From: DASSUW01 sp963830725
Lineage (GTDB): Bacteria; Actinomycetota; Thermoleophilia; Solirubrobacterales; Solirubrobacteraceae
Direction: 5' to 3'
NCBI GenBank assembly: GCA_963830725.1
Contig: CAWHNO010000016.1
Location: 496,001-560,000 of the forward strand
Length of the DNA: 64,000 nucleotides
Below, in pieces: positions 7,958-17,303 of this stretch; the first letter of the stretch is position 1, and every line of letters begins with the position of its first letter. The notes under the pieces were generated by a model. That model searched no databases. It was not told the origin of the DNA and saw nothing but the letters and a program-made list of their open reading frames with translations. The position numbers were made by a program, and so were the translations under genes.

Positions 7958-10187
7958 GTTGCGGCGCGCTCCGAGGTTCGTGGTCTAGCTGGCGCCGGGC
8001 AAGGAAAAACCCCGCTCCGGCGCGAGGTCGGCAACTGAGGATAGCGCAGCTAGCCGCGACTAGACACGTCCGTACGTAGCGGCAGGCCACGATCGAGGGC
8101 TGCTCGACCGGGACGCCCGCGTCGATCGACCAGACGAGCCGCACGAGCTGCGCGTGCGACCACGCGAGCGGGGTCGCCGAAAGGGTTCCCTCGCCCGCCG
8201 GCCGGCTGGTCGGGGGCCGTCCATCCCACACCTGCTCGGGGATCATGCCGCCGTCGTTGCCGGCGTCGGCGATCGACTTCAGGTAGCTGCCGGCGGGCCG
8301 GCCCGCGAGCAGCTCGTACTCGCCGCGCTCGCCGGCGAAGATCGGCCACAGCCGCCCGAAGGTCAGGCGCGAGTTCTCCTTCGTGAGCCGCCAGCCTCCA
8401 CCCTCGCGGGTCTCGCCGTAGCCGTCGTAGGTGAAGCGGTGCCAGAACGGCCCGTTGGGCGTCTCGGCGCGCAGCCGCTGGTCGACGACCTCGAGCGTGT
8501 TGAGGATCACGGGGTCGTCGTGGCGCTTGACGCCCAGCCGCACGAGCTCGAGGAAGCTCGGGTCCACGACCTTGCGCTGGTCGGCCCGTGACGGGCCGCC
8601 GTCGCCGATGCTGTAGCGGGTCCCCCGGTCCGGCCTGCGGTCCTTGGTCAGCCGCAGGTAGTACGGCTCGTCGGAGTACGGGCCGCTGGTCGTCGCCGTC
8701 CAGCGCTGCACGCTGCTCGCCCAGCGGTCGGCGACGCGCTCGTAGCGCGCGGCGTCGGCCGTCGCGCCGTTGCGGCGGGCGAGGTCGGCGGCGCACACGA
8801 GCCCGGCGATCTCGGCGGCGATCGTCCCCGGCGAGTAGCCGCTCTGGTTCTCCCAGCGGTCCTGCTCGGTCCCCGGGCCGTGCCGGAGGATGAACTCGGC
8901 CGTCCGCCGCAGCTTCCGCCAGGTCGCGGCGTCGAAGCGCTGAAGCTGCCAGGCGAGCACGATCGGGAACGCCTGCTCGTCCATCTGGATGCTGGTCCAC
9001 TTCTGGCGGCCGTCGACCTGTGTGTTCTGCGGGAAGTGCCCGTCGGCGCGCTGCGCCTTGTCGAGCAGGAAGTCGAGCTTGGCGTTGGCGGGCGCGAGCG
9101 CGCCGGCCGCGATCTCCGCCGTGGCGACCTGGTAGAGGTCGCGCGGCCAGACGAGGTGGTAGGGCGCCGAGCGCTTGTCCTTCTTGTCGATCGTGAGCTG
9201 GCCCCAGCCCCACGGCATGCTCGGCGAGGCGATGCCGGCGCCCGGGTTGCGCTTGTCGTCGTGGGCGGCGAGCAGCAGCAGCGACGTCTCGTACGCGTCG
9301 CTCACCGCCGCGGCGGCGGCCGGCGCGGGCTTCAGCGTCGAGCGGTAGCTCGCCCAGCCGGCCGCGTTCTCGGTCGCGAGCGGCGCGAAGCCGGCGGCGA
9401 GCGCCTCGCTCGCCGCCCGCCGGGCGGTGACCTGGCTCGTGCCGAACCCGAGCGCGAGCGTGAGCTGCTGCGAGGTCACGCCGTCGAGCGGCGTGCTCGC
9501 GGCCTGGCGGACGTTCCCGCGGGAACGCGCGTCGGCGTCCGCGTCGAGCGAGCCGTCGTCGCGCAGGTCCATCCACGGATCGCTCGTGCCGGCGTAGCCG
9601 CTCGAGGTGGCGGTGAAGGCCGGCGCGGCGGCCAGGGCGCTCGTCATCCGGCGATCGTTGGCGACGAGTGCGCCGGAGATCGTGCGTGCGCGGTCGTCGC
9701 GACCGTCGTTGTCGAGCTGGGGGTCGAGCATCAGGTGCAGCCCGTACGGCTCGCCGGTCAGCGACTCGAACCTCACGTCGACGAGGACGACGTCGCGCGC
9801 CGGGTCGGTCGTGTAGGTCTTGGTCAGCCGCCAGCGGCCCGCCTTGTCGGTCACGGTCTGCCGGTAGTTGAGGCCGTCGAGCCGCTCGACGACGCCCGAG
9901 CCGTTCACCAGCTCGCGGTCGACGCTCATCGTCACGCCGGGACGGCTGACGACGAACTCGAGCGAGCGGATCGCAGGCGTGCCGAGGTCGGGGAAGTAGA
10001 CCTCGGTCAGCTCGCGCTCGCGCAGCGTGAACCAGACGCGGCTGGTGGTCGTCTTCGAGGTGCCGAACGCGTGCTTGTCGGCCGCCGCCCAGGTCGGCCG
10101 CGTGCCGGGTGCGCCGTCCGCGCGCGTGCGCGCCGACGCCGGGGCGGCGAGCAGGAGGATGAAGGCGAGGACCAGGACGAGACGCAT
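7881..10187 (-). CDS. Secreted GH15 glucoamylase-like glycoside hydrolase
   Basis: Probable exo-acting alpha-glucosidase/glucodextranase (GH15). Signal peptide at 1-~20 (RLVLVLAFILLLAAPASA). An N-terminal beta-sandwich region (to ~residue 280) is followed by the (alpha/alpha)6 barrel with MPWGWGQLTID, YHLVWPRDLYQVATA, QMDEQAFPIVLAW and a catalytic-type Glu near GTIAAEIAGLV. Length is right for bacterial two-domain GH15. The frame stays open past the expected C-terminus near 8050, through the terminator and 77 nt into rpmG. The true end is therefore probably near 8050, hidden by a frame error. The ATG at 10187 was chosen because the signal peptide starts there. Confidence 0.8.
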   Translation of the reverse strand: MRLVLVLAFILLLAAPASARTRADGAPGTRPTWAAADKHAFGTSKTTTSRVWFTLRERELTEVYFPDLGTPAIRSLEFVVSRPGVTMSVDRELVNGSGVVERLDGLNYRQTVTDKAGRWRLTKTYTTDPARDVVLVDVRFESLTGEPYGLHLMLDPQLDNDGRDDRARTISGALVANDRRMTSALAAAPAFTATSSGYAGTSDPWMDLRDDGSLDADADARSRGNVRQAASTPLDGVTSQQLTLALGFGTSQVTARRAASEALAAGFAPLATENAAGWASYRSTLKPAPAAAAAVSDAYETSLLLLAAHDDKRNPGAGIASPSMPWGWGQLTIDKKDKRSAPYHLVWPRDLYQVATAEIAAGALAPANAKLDFLLDKAQRADGHFPQNTQVDGRQKWTSIQMDEQAFPIVLAWQLQRFDAATWRKLRRTAEFILRHGPGTEQDRWENQSGYSPGTIAAEIAGLVCAADLARRNGATADAARYERVADRWASSVQRWTATTSGPYSDEPYYLRLTKDRRPDRGTRYSIGDGGPSRADQRKVVDPSFLELVRLGVKRHDDPVILNTLEVVDQRLRAETPNGPFWHRFTYDGYGETREGGGWRLTKENSRLTFGRLWPIFAGERGEYELLAGRPAGSYLKSIADAGNDGGMIPEQVWDGRPPTSRPAGEGTLSATPLAWSHAQLVRLVWSIDAGVPVEQPSIVACRYVRTCLVAASCAILSCRPRAGAGFFLARRQLDHEPRSAPQHGPWRCPDRSHPRVRGLQAPELPDQ
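8003..8026 (-). terminator. Intrinsic terminator upstream of rpmG
   Basis: On the minus strand CCTCGC and GCGGGG pair (6 bp, one G-T) around the loop GCCGGA and are followed by TTTTT. It lies downstream of the glucoamylase-like gene and about 45 nt upstream of rpmG, so it should insulate the ribosomal transcript from the secreted-enzyme gene. Confidence 0.6.
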
Positions 10188-10218
10188 GGCGGGCGAGCTA
10201 TCCGTAGCGTGTGGCCAC

Positions 10219-11092
10219 ATGCCTCCCGCGATGCCGGAGCTCGAAGGCGTCGAGCATAGCTACCACGATCTGGCGACCGGCGTCCGCGTCCATCTCGCCG
10301 CCGCCGGACCGCCCGACGCACCGCCCGTGCTGGCCCTGCACGGCTGGCCGCAGCACTGGTGGTCGTGGCGGCTCGTGATCGGCGAGCTGGACGGACGAGG
10401 TCCGGCTGCTGTGCCCGGACCTGCGCGGGCTCGGCTGGTCGGGGCAGCCGGCCGACGACGATTTCCGCAAGCAGCGCATCGCCGACGACGCGATCGCGCT
10501 GCTCGACGCGCTCGGCCTCGAGCAGGTGCGGCTCGCCGGCCACGACTGGGGCGCGTACGCCGCGATCCTCGCCGCGCTCACCGCGCCCGAGCGCTTCTCG
10601 GGCCTGCTCGCCATGTCGATCTTCCATCCCTGGGTCCCTCCGAAGGTGGCCGTGCGCCACGGCTGGCTGCTCTCCTACCAGCTCCCGCTCGCGGCGCCGT
10701 TCGCCGGCGAGCGCGTGGTGCGCGACGGCCGGTACGTGCGCGGGATGCTGAAGAACGGCCGACGCGACGGGAGGCACTGGTCCGAGGCCGAGATGGACGC
10801 CTACCTCGGCGTGCTGCGCGAGCCCGCCGCCGCCCACGCGTCGTCGAAGCTCTACCGCGACTTCCTGGTGCGCGAGCTGCGCCCAGGCACGTTCCGCGGA
10901 CGGCGCCTGGAGGTTCCGGCGCGGCTGCTGATCGGCAGCCGCGAGCCGTTCCGCGCGTACGCCGAGGGCTTCCCGGGCGAGCTCGACATCATCGACGGCG
11001 CCGGGCACTTCATCCTCGAGGAGGCACCACAGGCCGTTGCCGAGCGCATCCGCGCGATGTGCGTACGGGCGGCGAGGTCCATGGCGCCTTGA
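10219..11092 (+). pseudogene. Alpha/beta hydrolase (epoxide-hydrolase-like), frame-disrupted
   Basis: N-terminal part in one frame: LALHGWPQHWWSWR (oxyanion HGWP). From about 10390 the homology moves to another frame: CPDLRGLGWSGQP, then GHDWGAYAA with the Asp nucleophile, and the catalytic His near GAGHFILEEAP. The HGWP plus GxDWG combination is that of soluble epoxide hydrolases. One base appears missing near 10390 (expected GEL-A-TDEVRLLCPDL). Otherwise it is full length, ~290 aa, so this may be an assembly error rather than a dead gene. It starts 31 nt from the divergent GH15 gene. Confidence 0.75.
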
Positions 11093-11173
11093 CCGGACAT
11101 ATGCCGGTCAAAACGCCATCGGCCCGCCGCAGCGCCCGGATCGGCCGACCCCGCCTCCTTCAGTCCTGCAGTT

Positions 11174-12274
11174 TCAGGCCGCCGCGGCCTCTTCGGCCAG
11201 CCGCTCGTGCGCCTCCTCGCGCGTCATCGACCGCTTGCCCCACTTCACCAGCTCCGCGTAGTCCATCAGCCGCCCGAAGTAGTCCGGCAGCCGAGGCGGC
11301 TTGATGCCGCTCGGCTCGAGCACCGCACGCGCGCGGGAATCGTCGAAGACGATCTCCATGTCGAAGTACGGCAGGTAGACCGCGCCGGCCTCGTCGCCCT
11401 CGGCGCCTCCGCCGGCCACGACGGCCGGCCGCGGGCGGTCGAAGCGGTCGCAGGCGAGCTCGACGAGCTCGTTGGCGAACGGGGCCTCGCGGCCCGACAC
11501 GAGGTTGAAGACGCCCTCCTCGTCGACGTCGAGCAGATGCACGAGCGAGTCGGCCACGTAGTCGACGGGCACGATGTCCACGTGCGCGGTGGGTAGCGAG
11601 GGGATCTCGTCGAACAGCCCGCGCGAGAACGCCCGCAGCGGCCAGTAGAGCACGTTGAAGGCGGGCGTCCAGCCGGTGTCGGACTCGCCCATCACGATGC
11701 TCGGGCGGGCGATGCACGGCGACAGGTCGCCGGCCTCGCGCACGACGTGCTCGGCCTCCCACTTGGTCTGCTCGTACGTGTTGCGGAACTCCTGCGCGGC
11801 GTCGAGCTGGCGCTCGCGGAACGTGCCCTCGTACTTGCCCGACACGTAGGCCGTCGAGACGTGGATGAAGCGCTCGAGCCTCCCCAACGCCTTGCACTCG
11901 CGCGCGAATCCGATCACCTCGCGCGTGCCCTCGACGTTGATGGCCCGCGCCTCGTCCAGCGGCAGGTCGAACGCGATCGAGGCCGCGCAGTGCATGACGG
12001 CGCCGACCTCCTCGGCCAGCGCCGTGCGCTTGCCGTTCTCGAGCCCGAGCCCCGGCGAGGTGACGTCCCCCGCCACCGCCCGCACGCGGTCGCGGTGGTT
12101 CGAGGGGTCGCGATACAGCGCGGCGAGCACGCCGTGCAGCCGGTCCTCGGCCGCCGCATCGTCGCTCGCGCGCACGAGCGCGATCACCTCGCGGTCGCCC
12201 GCCTCGAGCAGGCGCGCGAGCACCTCCATGCCGAGGAAGCCGGTCGCGCCGGTCAGGAACACGGGCGCCTTCAT
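11174..12274 (-). CDS. NAD(P)-binding SDR, acyl-thioester-reductase-like (NAD_binding_4 type)
   Basis: 366 aa extended SDR. Cofactor motif TGATGFLGMEVLARL at the N-terminus, catalytic YxxxK as YEQTKWEAE, preceded by IHVSTAYVSGK. This is the 'male sterility' type that reduces acyl-CoA/ACP thioesters to aldehydes or alcohols; no separate C-terminal sterile domain is evident. The ATG overlaps the fabI stop (ATGA), placing it as last gene of the FAS-II operon. This suggests a role on newly made acyl chains; substrate is inference. Confidence 0.75.
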   Translation of the reverse strand: MKAPVFLTGATGFLGMEVLARLLEAGDREVIALVRASDDAAAEDRLHGVLAALYRDPSNHRDRVRAVAGDVTSPGLGLENGKRTALAEEVGAVMHCAASIAFDLPLDEARAINVEGTREVIGFARECKALGRLERFIHVSTAYVSGKYEGTFRERQLDAAQEFRNTYEQTKWEAEHVVREAGDLSPCIARPSIVMGESDTGWTPAFNVLYWPLRAFSRGLFDEIPSLPTAHVDIVPVDYVADSLVHLLDVDEEGVFNLVSGREAPFANELVELACDRFDRPRPAVVAGGGAEGDEAGAVYLPYFDMEIVFDDSRARAVLEPSGIKPPRLPDYFGRLMDYAELVKWGKRSMTREEAHERLAEEAAAA

Positions 12275-13074
12275 GCCTCAGCCTCCTCGAGCACGCCGGT
12301 CACGGCGGTGCCCATCGCGTGGAACCCACCGTCCACGTGCAGGATCTCGCCGGTGACGCCGCGCGCGAGATCGCTCAGCAGGAACAGGATCGCCCCGGCG
12401 ACGGGCGCCGGATCGTCGGTGTCCCAGCCGAGCGGCGCCTGCCGCTGCCAGGCCGTGGCGAGATCGCCGAAGCCCGGGATGCCGCGCGCCGCCAGCGTGC
12501 CCAGCGGCCCGGCGGACACGAGGTTCACGCGCACCCCGCGCGGACCGAGGTCGCGCGCCAGGTAGCGCGAGGTCGCCTCCAGGGCGGCCTTGGCCACGCC
12601 CATCCAGTCGTAGACCGGCCACGCCACCGAGGCGTCGAAGTCGAGCCCCACGACGCTGGCCCCCTCCTCGGGGTACAGGTCGGCGAGACCCGCGGCCAGC
12701 GCCTTCAGCGAGTACGCGCTCGTCTTGAACGCCACCTCGGCGCTCTCCACCGGCGTGTTCAGGAAGTTGCCGCCCAAAGCGTCCTCGGGCGCGAAGGCGA
12801 TCGCGTGCAGGATGCCGTCGACGCGCCCCCAGCGCTGCTTCAGCTCGCCCGCCACCGCCTCGATGTCCTCGGGGTTGTTGACGTCGAGCTCGAGTACGTC
12901 GGGCGGCCCGTCGAGCTTGGACGCCGACCGCTCGGTCATCCGCCGCACGCGGCCGAACGAGGTGAGGATCACCTCGGCGCCGGCCTCCTGCGCCTGGCGA
13001 GCGACCTCGTAGGCGATCGACTCGCGGTTGACCACTCCTGTGATCAGGAGCTTCTTGCCGTCGAGCATGCCCAT
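12271..13074 (-). CDS. fabI: Enoyl-[acyl-carrier-protein] reductase (FabI/InhA type)
   Basis: Last reductive step of each FAS-II cycle, NAD(P)H dependent. 267 aa. LLITGVVNRESIAYEVAR is the FabI-type nucleotide-binding start. The active-site Tyr/Lys pair lies in YDWMGVAKAALEATSRY, and the C-terminus ends GEILHVDGGFHAMG. The ATG at 13074 overlaps the maoC stop as TGATG. Confidence 0.93.
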   Translation of the reverse strand: MGMLDGKKLLITGVVNRESIAYEVARQAQEAGAEVILTSFGRVRRMTERSASKLDGPPDVLELDVNNPEDIEAVAGELKQRWGRVDGILHAIAFAPEDALGGNFLNTPVESAEVAFKTSAYSLKALAAGLADLYPEEGASVVGLDFDASVAWPVYDWMGVAKAALEATSRYLARDLGPRGVRVNLVSAGPLGTLAARGIPGFGDLATAWQRQAPLGWDTDDPAPVAGAILFLLSDLARGVTGEILHVDGGFHAMGTAVTGVLEEAEA

Positions 13075-13581
13075 CAGAGCGGGATCGGGACGAATTCGGC
13101 GTTGCGCTCGGGCTCGATCTCCGCGAGCACGTCGCGCTTCCACAGGACCTCGACGCGCGCGCGGCACACGGTCCGGCCGTCCTGGTTGACGACGTTCCAG
13201 GTGAACGTCACCAGCCCGGCCTCGTCCGAGGCCGCGGCGACCTCCGCGATCCGGCCCTCCACGCGCAGCGTGTCGCCGAACCGCACAGGGCGCTTGAACG
13301 TCGCGTCGCACGACCCGGCGCAGCGCGACCACACGCCCCGGGTCGAACGGCACCAGCCCGGCCGCCAGCGAGACCACGAGCATGCCATGGGCGATCCGCT
13401 CGCCGAACGGCGACTCCGAGGCCCACTCGGCGTCCGAGTGCTGCGGGTGCCAGTCGCCGGTCAGCGAGGCGAACCCCACCACATCGGCCTCGGTGACGGT
13501 CCGGCCGCGCGTCGTGAACTCCTGCCCCGGCTCGAGCGCCTCGAACGGCGCCCACCAGCTGATCGTGTCGGTGATCTGCAT
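13074..13581 (-). CDS. MaoC-like (3R)-hydroxyacyl dehydratase, frame-disrupted
   Basis: Hot-dog-fold dehydratase. N-terminal part contains the hydratase-2 style GDWHPQHSD and FGERIAHGMLVVSLAAGLVPFDPG. From about 13311 homology moves frame to ATFKRPVRFGDTLRVEGRI through WKRDVLAEIEPERN. One extra base (or two missing) explains the break. ~168 aa when joined. ATG at 13581 with GGAGGT 4 nt before. An in-frame ATG further upstream (13668, overlapping the accD stop) would add 29 residues of repeat-like sequence. In this operon it occupies the place of FabZ, so it probably dehydrates beta-hydroxyacyl-ACP. Confidence 0.82.
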
Positions 13582-13668
13582 GGTTACCTCCGCAGGGCAT
13601 CCAGCCCCGCGTTCTGATGCGGCGATTCGGCCTCCGGCCTCATTTGACCGCTCGCTGCGCTCGCTCAT
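13582..13668 (-). repeat. Repeat-like linker between accD and maoC
   Basis: The 87-nt junction begins ATGAGCGAGCGCAGCGAGCG, contains the inverted GGCCGGAGGCC and ends with the maoC Shine-Dalgarno GGAGGT. It is open in frame with maoC (MSERSERSNEAGG...). The low-complexity, palindromic make-up resembles dispersed actinobacterial junction repeats, but only one copy is visible here. Confidence 0.4.
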
Positions 13669-15122
13669 AGCGGGATGTTCCTCACGCCGGTCGCGGGTTG
13701 GGCGATCGCGTCGAGCGTCGACAGCGCCTCGGTCAGCCGCCGCCGCGTGTCGCCCGGCAGGATCACCTCGTCGATGTAGCCCTCGGCCGCGGCCGTGCTC
13801 GCGCTCAGGTGCTCGTCCGCGTACTCGGCCGCGAACTCCTCGCGCGCGGCGGTCGGATCCTCGGCGGCCGCGATGTCGCGCCGCTTGACGATCGTCACCG
13901 CCTGCTTGGCGCCCATGACGCCGAGCTGGGCCTGCGGCCACGCGAACGTGTAGTCGGCGCCGAGGTCGCGGGCGTTCATGGCGATGAACGCGCCGCCGAA
14001 CGCCTTGCGCAGGACGACGGTCACCTTCGGCACGGTCGCCTCGGCGAACGCGTGCACGAGCTTGGCACCGTGGCGGATGACGCCCGACCGCTCCTGCCGG
14101 GTCCCCGGCATGAAGCCCGGGGTGTCGACCAGCACCACGAGCGGCAGGCCGAACGCGTTGCACGTGCGCACGAAGCGCGCGCCCTTGGACGCGGACTCGG
14201 AGTCGAGCACCCCGCCGAGGTAGCGCGGCTGGTTGGCGATCACGCCGACCGGCCGGCCGTCCATGCGCGCGAAGCCGCAGACGATGTTCTTCGCCCACTT
14301 CGGGCCCCACTCCAGCAGCCGCCCGCCGTCGACCACGCCGCGGATCACGTCGCGCACGTCGTAGACCTTGCGCTCATCCTCCGGCACCGGCTCGCCCGCG
14401 TTGTAGCCGACCGGGCCGACCGGGCGCCACCGCGGGGCGCGCTCGCCCGAATTGGCGGGCAGGTGGTCGAGCAGGTCGCGCGCGAGCAGCGCCGCGTCGG
14501 CGTCCGTCGTGGCTACGAAGTGGGCCACGCCGTTGCGCTCGTGGACCTTCGGCCCGCCGAGCTCGAAGGCGTCGACGTCCTCGCCCATGACCTCGCGCAC
14601 GACGGCGGGGCCGGTCAGGAACATGTTCGCCCGCTGGGTCATGATCACGAAGTCGGTCAGCGCGGGCGAGTACGAGCCGCCGCCGGCGGAGGCGCCGCAG
14701 ATCACCGAGATCTGCGGGATCTTCCCGCTCAGCGCGACGTGCTCGCGGAAGATCCGCGCGTAGCCCGCCAGCGCGGCGGTGCCCTCCTGCATGCGCGCGC
14801 CGCCGGACTCGATGAAGCCCACCACGGGCGCGCCGGCACGGCCGGCGAGCCGCAGCACCTTCACGATCGAGTCGGCGTGCTGCTCGCCGAGCGACCCGCC
14901 GAGGTACGACGGGTCCTGGGCGTAGCAGAAGACCGGGCGCCCGTCGACGCGGCCGGCGCCGGCGATGACGCCGTCACCCGGCCGCGCCTTCTCGCCCATG
15001 CGCCGCGAGCGCACGTCCGACCGCAGCAGGGTGAGCGAGCCGCGGTCGCAGAGCGCCTCCAGGCGCTCGACTGGCGACAGCCGCTCCTGCTCCTGCGCGG
15101 AGCGGATCATCTCGACGGTCAT
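13665..15122 (-). CDS. accD: Acyl-CoA carboxylase carboxyltransferase subunit (fused alpha/beta type)
   Basis: Transfers carboxyl from biotin to acetyl-CoA (or another acyl-CoA), here presumably making malonyl-CoA for the FAS-II genes around it. 485 aa. N-terminal carboxyltransferase half has GFIESGGARMQEG and CGASAGGGSYSPALTD; C-terminal half has LVDTPGFMPGTRQE and RKAFGGAFIAMN. No zinc finger is seen at the N-terminus, so it is nearer to the PCC-beta/AccD family than to E. coli AccD. The biotin-carboxylase subunit is not in the window. ATG overlaps the fabF stop (ATGA). Confidence 0.9.
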   Translation of the reverse strand: MTVEMIRSAQEQERLSPVERLEALCDRGSLTLLRSDVRSRRMGEKARPGDGVIAGAGRVDGRPVFCYAQDPSYLGGSLGEQHADSIVKVLRLAGRAGAPVVGFIESGGARMQEGTAALAGYARIFREHVALSGKIPQISVICGASAGGGSYSPALTDFVIMTQRANMFLTGPAVVREVMGEDVDAFELGGPKVHERNGVAHFVATTDADAALLARDLLDHLPANSGERAPRWRPVGPVGYNAGEPVPEDERKVYDVRDVIRGVVDGGRLLEWGPKWAKNIVCGFARMDGRPVGVIANQPRYLGGVLDSESASKGARFVRTCNAFGLPLVVLVDTPGFMPGTRQERSGVIRHGAKLVHAFAEATVPKVTVVLRKAFGGAFIAMNARDLGADYTFAWPQAQLGVMGAKQAVTIVKRRDIAAAEDPTAAREEFAAEYADEHLSASTAAAEGYIDEVILPGDTRRRLTEALSTLDAIAQPATGVRNIPL

Positions 15123-16310
15123 GCAACCTCCAGGCAGAGGACGGCGTTATGCCCGCCGAAGCCGAACGCGTTGGACAGGGCCACGGCCTTCTTGCCGTTG
15201 ATGTCCAGGTCGCGGGCCTCGTTGGGGACGTAGTCGAGATCGAGCCCCTCGTCCGGGTGCTCGTAGTTGAGGGTGGGCGGCGCGACCCGGTCGCGCAGCG
15301 CCAGGATCGTGGCCACGGCCTCGACGGCGCCGGCGGCGCCGAGCAGATGGCCGATGGCCGACTTCAGCGACGACACGGGAACACCGTCGCCGAGGACCTT
15401 CTTGATCGCGACGGTCTCGGCCCGGTCGTTGAGCGGGGTCGAGGTGCCGTGCGCGTTGACGTAGACGACGTCCTGGGGACCGAAGCCCGCATCCTTGAGC
15501 GCGTTCTTCATCGCCTCCACCGCGCCGCCGCCGTCCTTCTCCGGGGCGGTCAGGTGGTAGGCGTCCGAGGACGCGCCGTAGCCGGCCAGCGTGGCGAGGA
15601 TGGTCGCGCCGCGCTCGCGCGCGCGCTCGCCGTCCTCGAGCACGAGGACCGCTCCGCCCTCGCCCATCACGAAGCCGTCGCGCTGGGCGTCGAACGGGCG
15701 CGAGATGCCCTCGTCGCTGAGCGCGTCGAGCGCCGCGAAGGCGGCGGTGGCCAGCGGGGTGAGCGCGGCCTCCGAGCCGCCGGTGACGACGGCGTCGGCG
15801 TCGCCGCACTGGATCATGCGGGCGGCGGTGCCGATCGCGTGCGCGCCGGCCGCGCAGGCGGACAGCGTGGCGAACGACTGGCCGCGCAGCCCGTGGCGCA
15901 TCGACACCGCGGCCGAGGCGGAGTTGCCCATCAGCAGCGGGATCGAGAGCGGGGAGACGGCCTTCGGCCCGGACTCGAGCAGCTTCTTGTGGTTGGCCTC
16001 GAGCGTCCCGATGCCGCCGATGCCGGTGCCGATCAGCGTGGCGACGCGCTCGACGTCGTACGGGCAGCTCGTCCTTCCAGCCGGCCTCCGCGAGCGCCTC
16101 GTCCGAGGCGACCATCGCGAACTGCGAGAAGCGGTCCGAGCGGCGCGCCTGCTTGATGGTGAGGAAGTCGGTGGGGTCGAACTCGTTGGCCGCGCCGACG
16201 CCGTCCGCGATGCCGGACTCGCCGGCCTTCCAGCGTTCATGGAGCGTGCGGGCGCCGACCCCGAGCGGGGTGACGGCGCCGACGCCGGTGACGACGATCT
16301 CGCGATTCAT
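15119..16310 (-). CDS. fabF: Beta-ketoacyl-ACP synthase II, one-base frame break
   Basis: Elongating condensing enzyme of FAS-II. The N-terminus REIVVTGVGAVTPLG is in frame with ATG 16310. From about 16062 the homology continues one frame over (YDVERVATLIGTGIGG). Active-site Cys in LSACAAGAHAIG, His in NAHGTSTPLND and His in SAIGHLLGAAGA are all present. One extra base near 16062 restores ELPYDVERV. An essential gene is unlikely to be dead, so I treat this as a sequence error. ATG overlaps the acpP stop (ATGA). Confidence 0.92.
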
Positions 16311-16555
16311 CCCGCTCGGCTCACCACCAGGTCGACCGCGTCGCCGACGGTCTTGATCTTGCCGACGTCGTCGCCCTTGAGCGTGACGCCGTACTCGTCC
16401 TCGATGATCTGCGAGAGCTCCGCGAGGTCGAGCGAGTCGACGTCGAGCTCCTCGAACGTGGCGTCGCGAGAGATCTGCGACTCATCCACGCCGAACTGGG
16501 GGAGCGCCTCGACGACGGTCTTCTCGACGGCCTCGGGGGTGACGGTTGCAGCCAT
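16307..16555 (-). CDS. acpP: Acyl carrier protein
   Basis: 82 aa acidic four-helix carrier. The phosphopantetheine Ser is in DVDSLDLAEL at about residue 40. It starts ATG 16555, with AGGAG upstream. It sits between fabG and fabF, as usual. Confidence 0.96.
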   Translation of the reverse strand: MAATVTPEAVEKTVVEALPQFGVDESQISRDATFEELDVDSLDLAELSQIIEDEYGVTLKGDDVGKIKTVGDAVDLVVSRAG

Positions 16556-16570
16556 GTGGTTTCTCCTTTT

Positions 16571-17302
16571 TCAGGCGGACATTCCGCCGTCGACGAACAG
16601 CGTCGTACCGGTCACGTAGCCGGCGTCCTCGGAGGCGAGGAACCGCACGGCGGCGGCCACGTCCTCCGGGGCTCCGACACGGCGGGCCGGGATGGCCGCG
16701 ATCACGGCCTCCGGCACGTCCTTGGTCATTTCGGTCTCGATGAAGCCTGGTGCGACCGCGTTGACGGTCACGCCGCGCCGCGCGACCTCGGCGGCGACGG
16801 TCTTGGTCATGCCGATCAGGCCGGCCTTGGCCGCGGCGTAGTTGGACTGGCCCGCGTTGGCGCGCGGGCCGACCACGGAGGCGACGTTGACGATCCGCCC
16901 GTAGCGGGCCTTGATCATCGGGCGCATCGCGCGGCGGGTGAGGCGGAAGGCGGCGGTCAGGTTGGTGCCGATCACCTTGTCCCACGCCTCGTCGTCGAGC
17001 TGGATCGCCAGCCCGTCGGCGGTGACGCCGGCGTTGTTGACGAGCGCGATCACCGGGCCGAGCTCCTCCTCGACCTGCTTGAACAGCTCCTCGGGCGTGC
17101 CGTTGGACACGTCGGCGTGGAAGGCCTTGGCCTTGCCGCCGGCCTCCTCGATCGCCTTCACGGTGGCCTGGGCGCCGTCCTCGTCGGAGCGGTAGTTGAC
17201 CGCGACGTACCAGCCGTCCTCGGCCAGCGCCTTCGCGATCGCCGCGCCGATGCCCTTCGAGGCGCCGGTGACGAGAGCGGTTGCGTTGTCGGGGCGCGCC
17301 AA
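16571..17302 (-). CDS. fabG: 3-oxoacyl-[ACP] reductase
   Basis: NADPH-dependent SDR of 243 aa. Cofactor motif TGASKGIGAAIAK, NNAG at ~90, catalytic Ser-Tyr-Lys as NVASVVG...SNYAAAKAGL, C-terminal GTTLFVDGGMSA. The stop lies 15 nt before the acpP start, and fabH ends one base upstream. First reductive step of the elongation cycle. Confidence 0.95.
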   Translation of the reverse strand: MARPDNATALVTGASKGIGAAIAKALAEDGWYVAVNYRSDEDGAQATVKAIEEAGGKAKAFHADVSNGTPEELFKQVEEELGPVIALVNNAGVTADGLAIQLDDEAWDKVIGTNLTAAFRLTRRAMRPMIKARYGRIVNVASVVGPRANAGQSNYAAAKAGLIGMTKTVAAEVARRGVTVNAVAPGFIETEMTKDVPEAVIAAIPARRVGAPEDVAAAVRFLASEDAGYVTGTTLFVDGGMSA

Positions 17303-17303
17303 G

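Noticed and set aside
7958..8050. Possible tRNA between rpmG and GH15
   Set aside because: tRNA genes often lie here in bacteria, but no cloverleaf, CCA-side pairing or T-arm sequence can be found; only the terminator hairpin.
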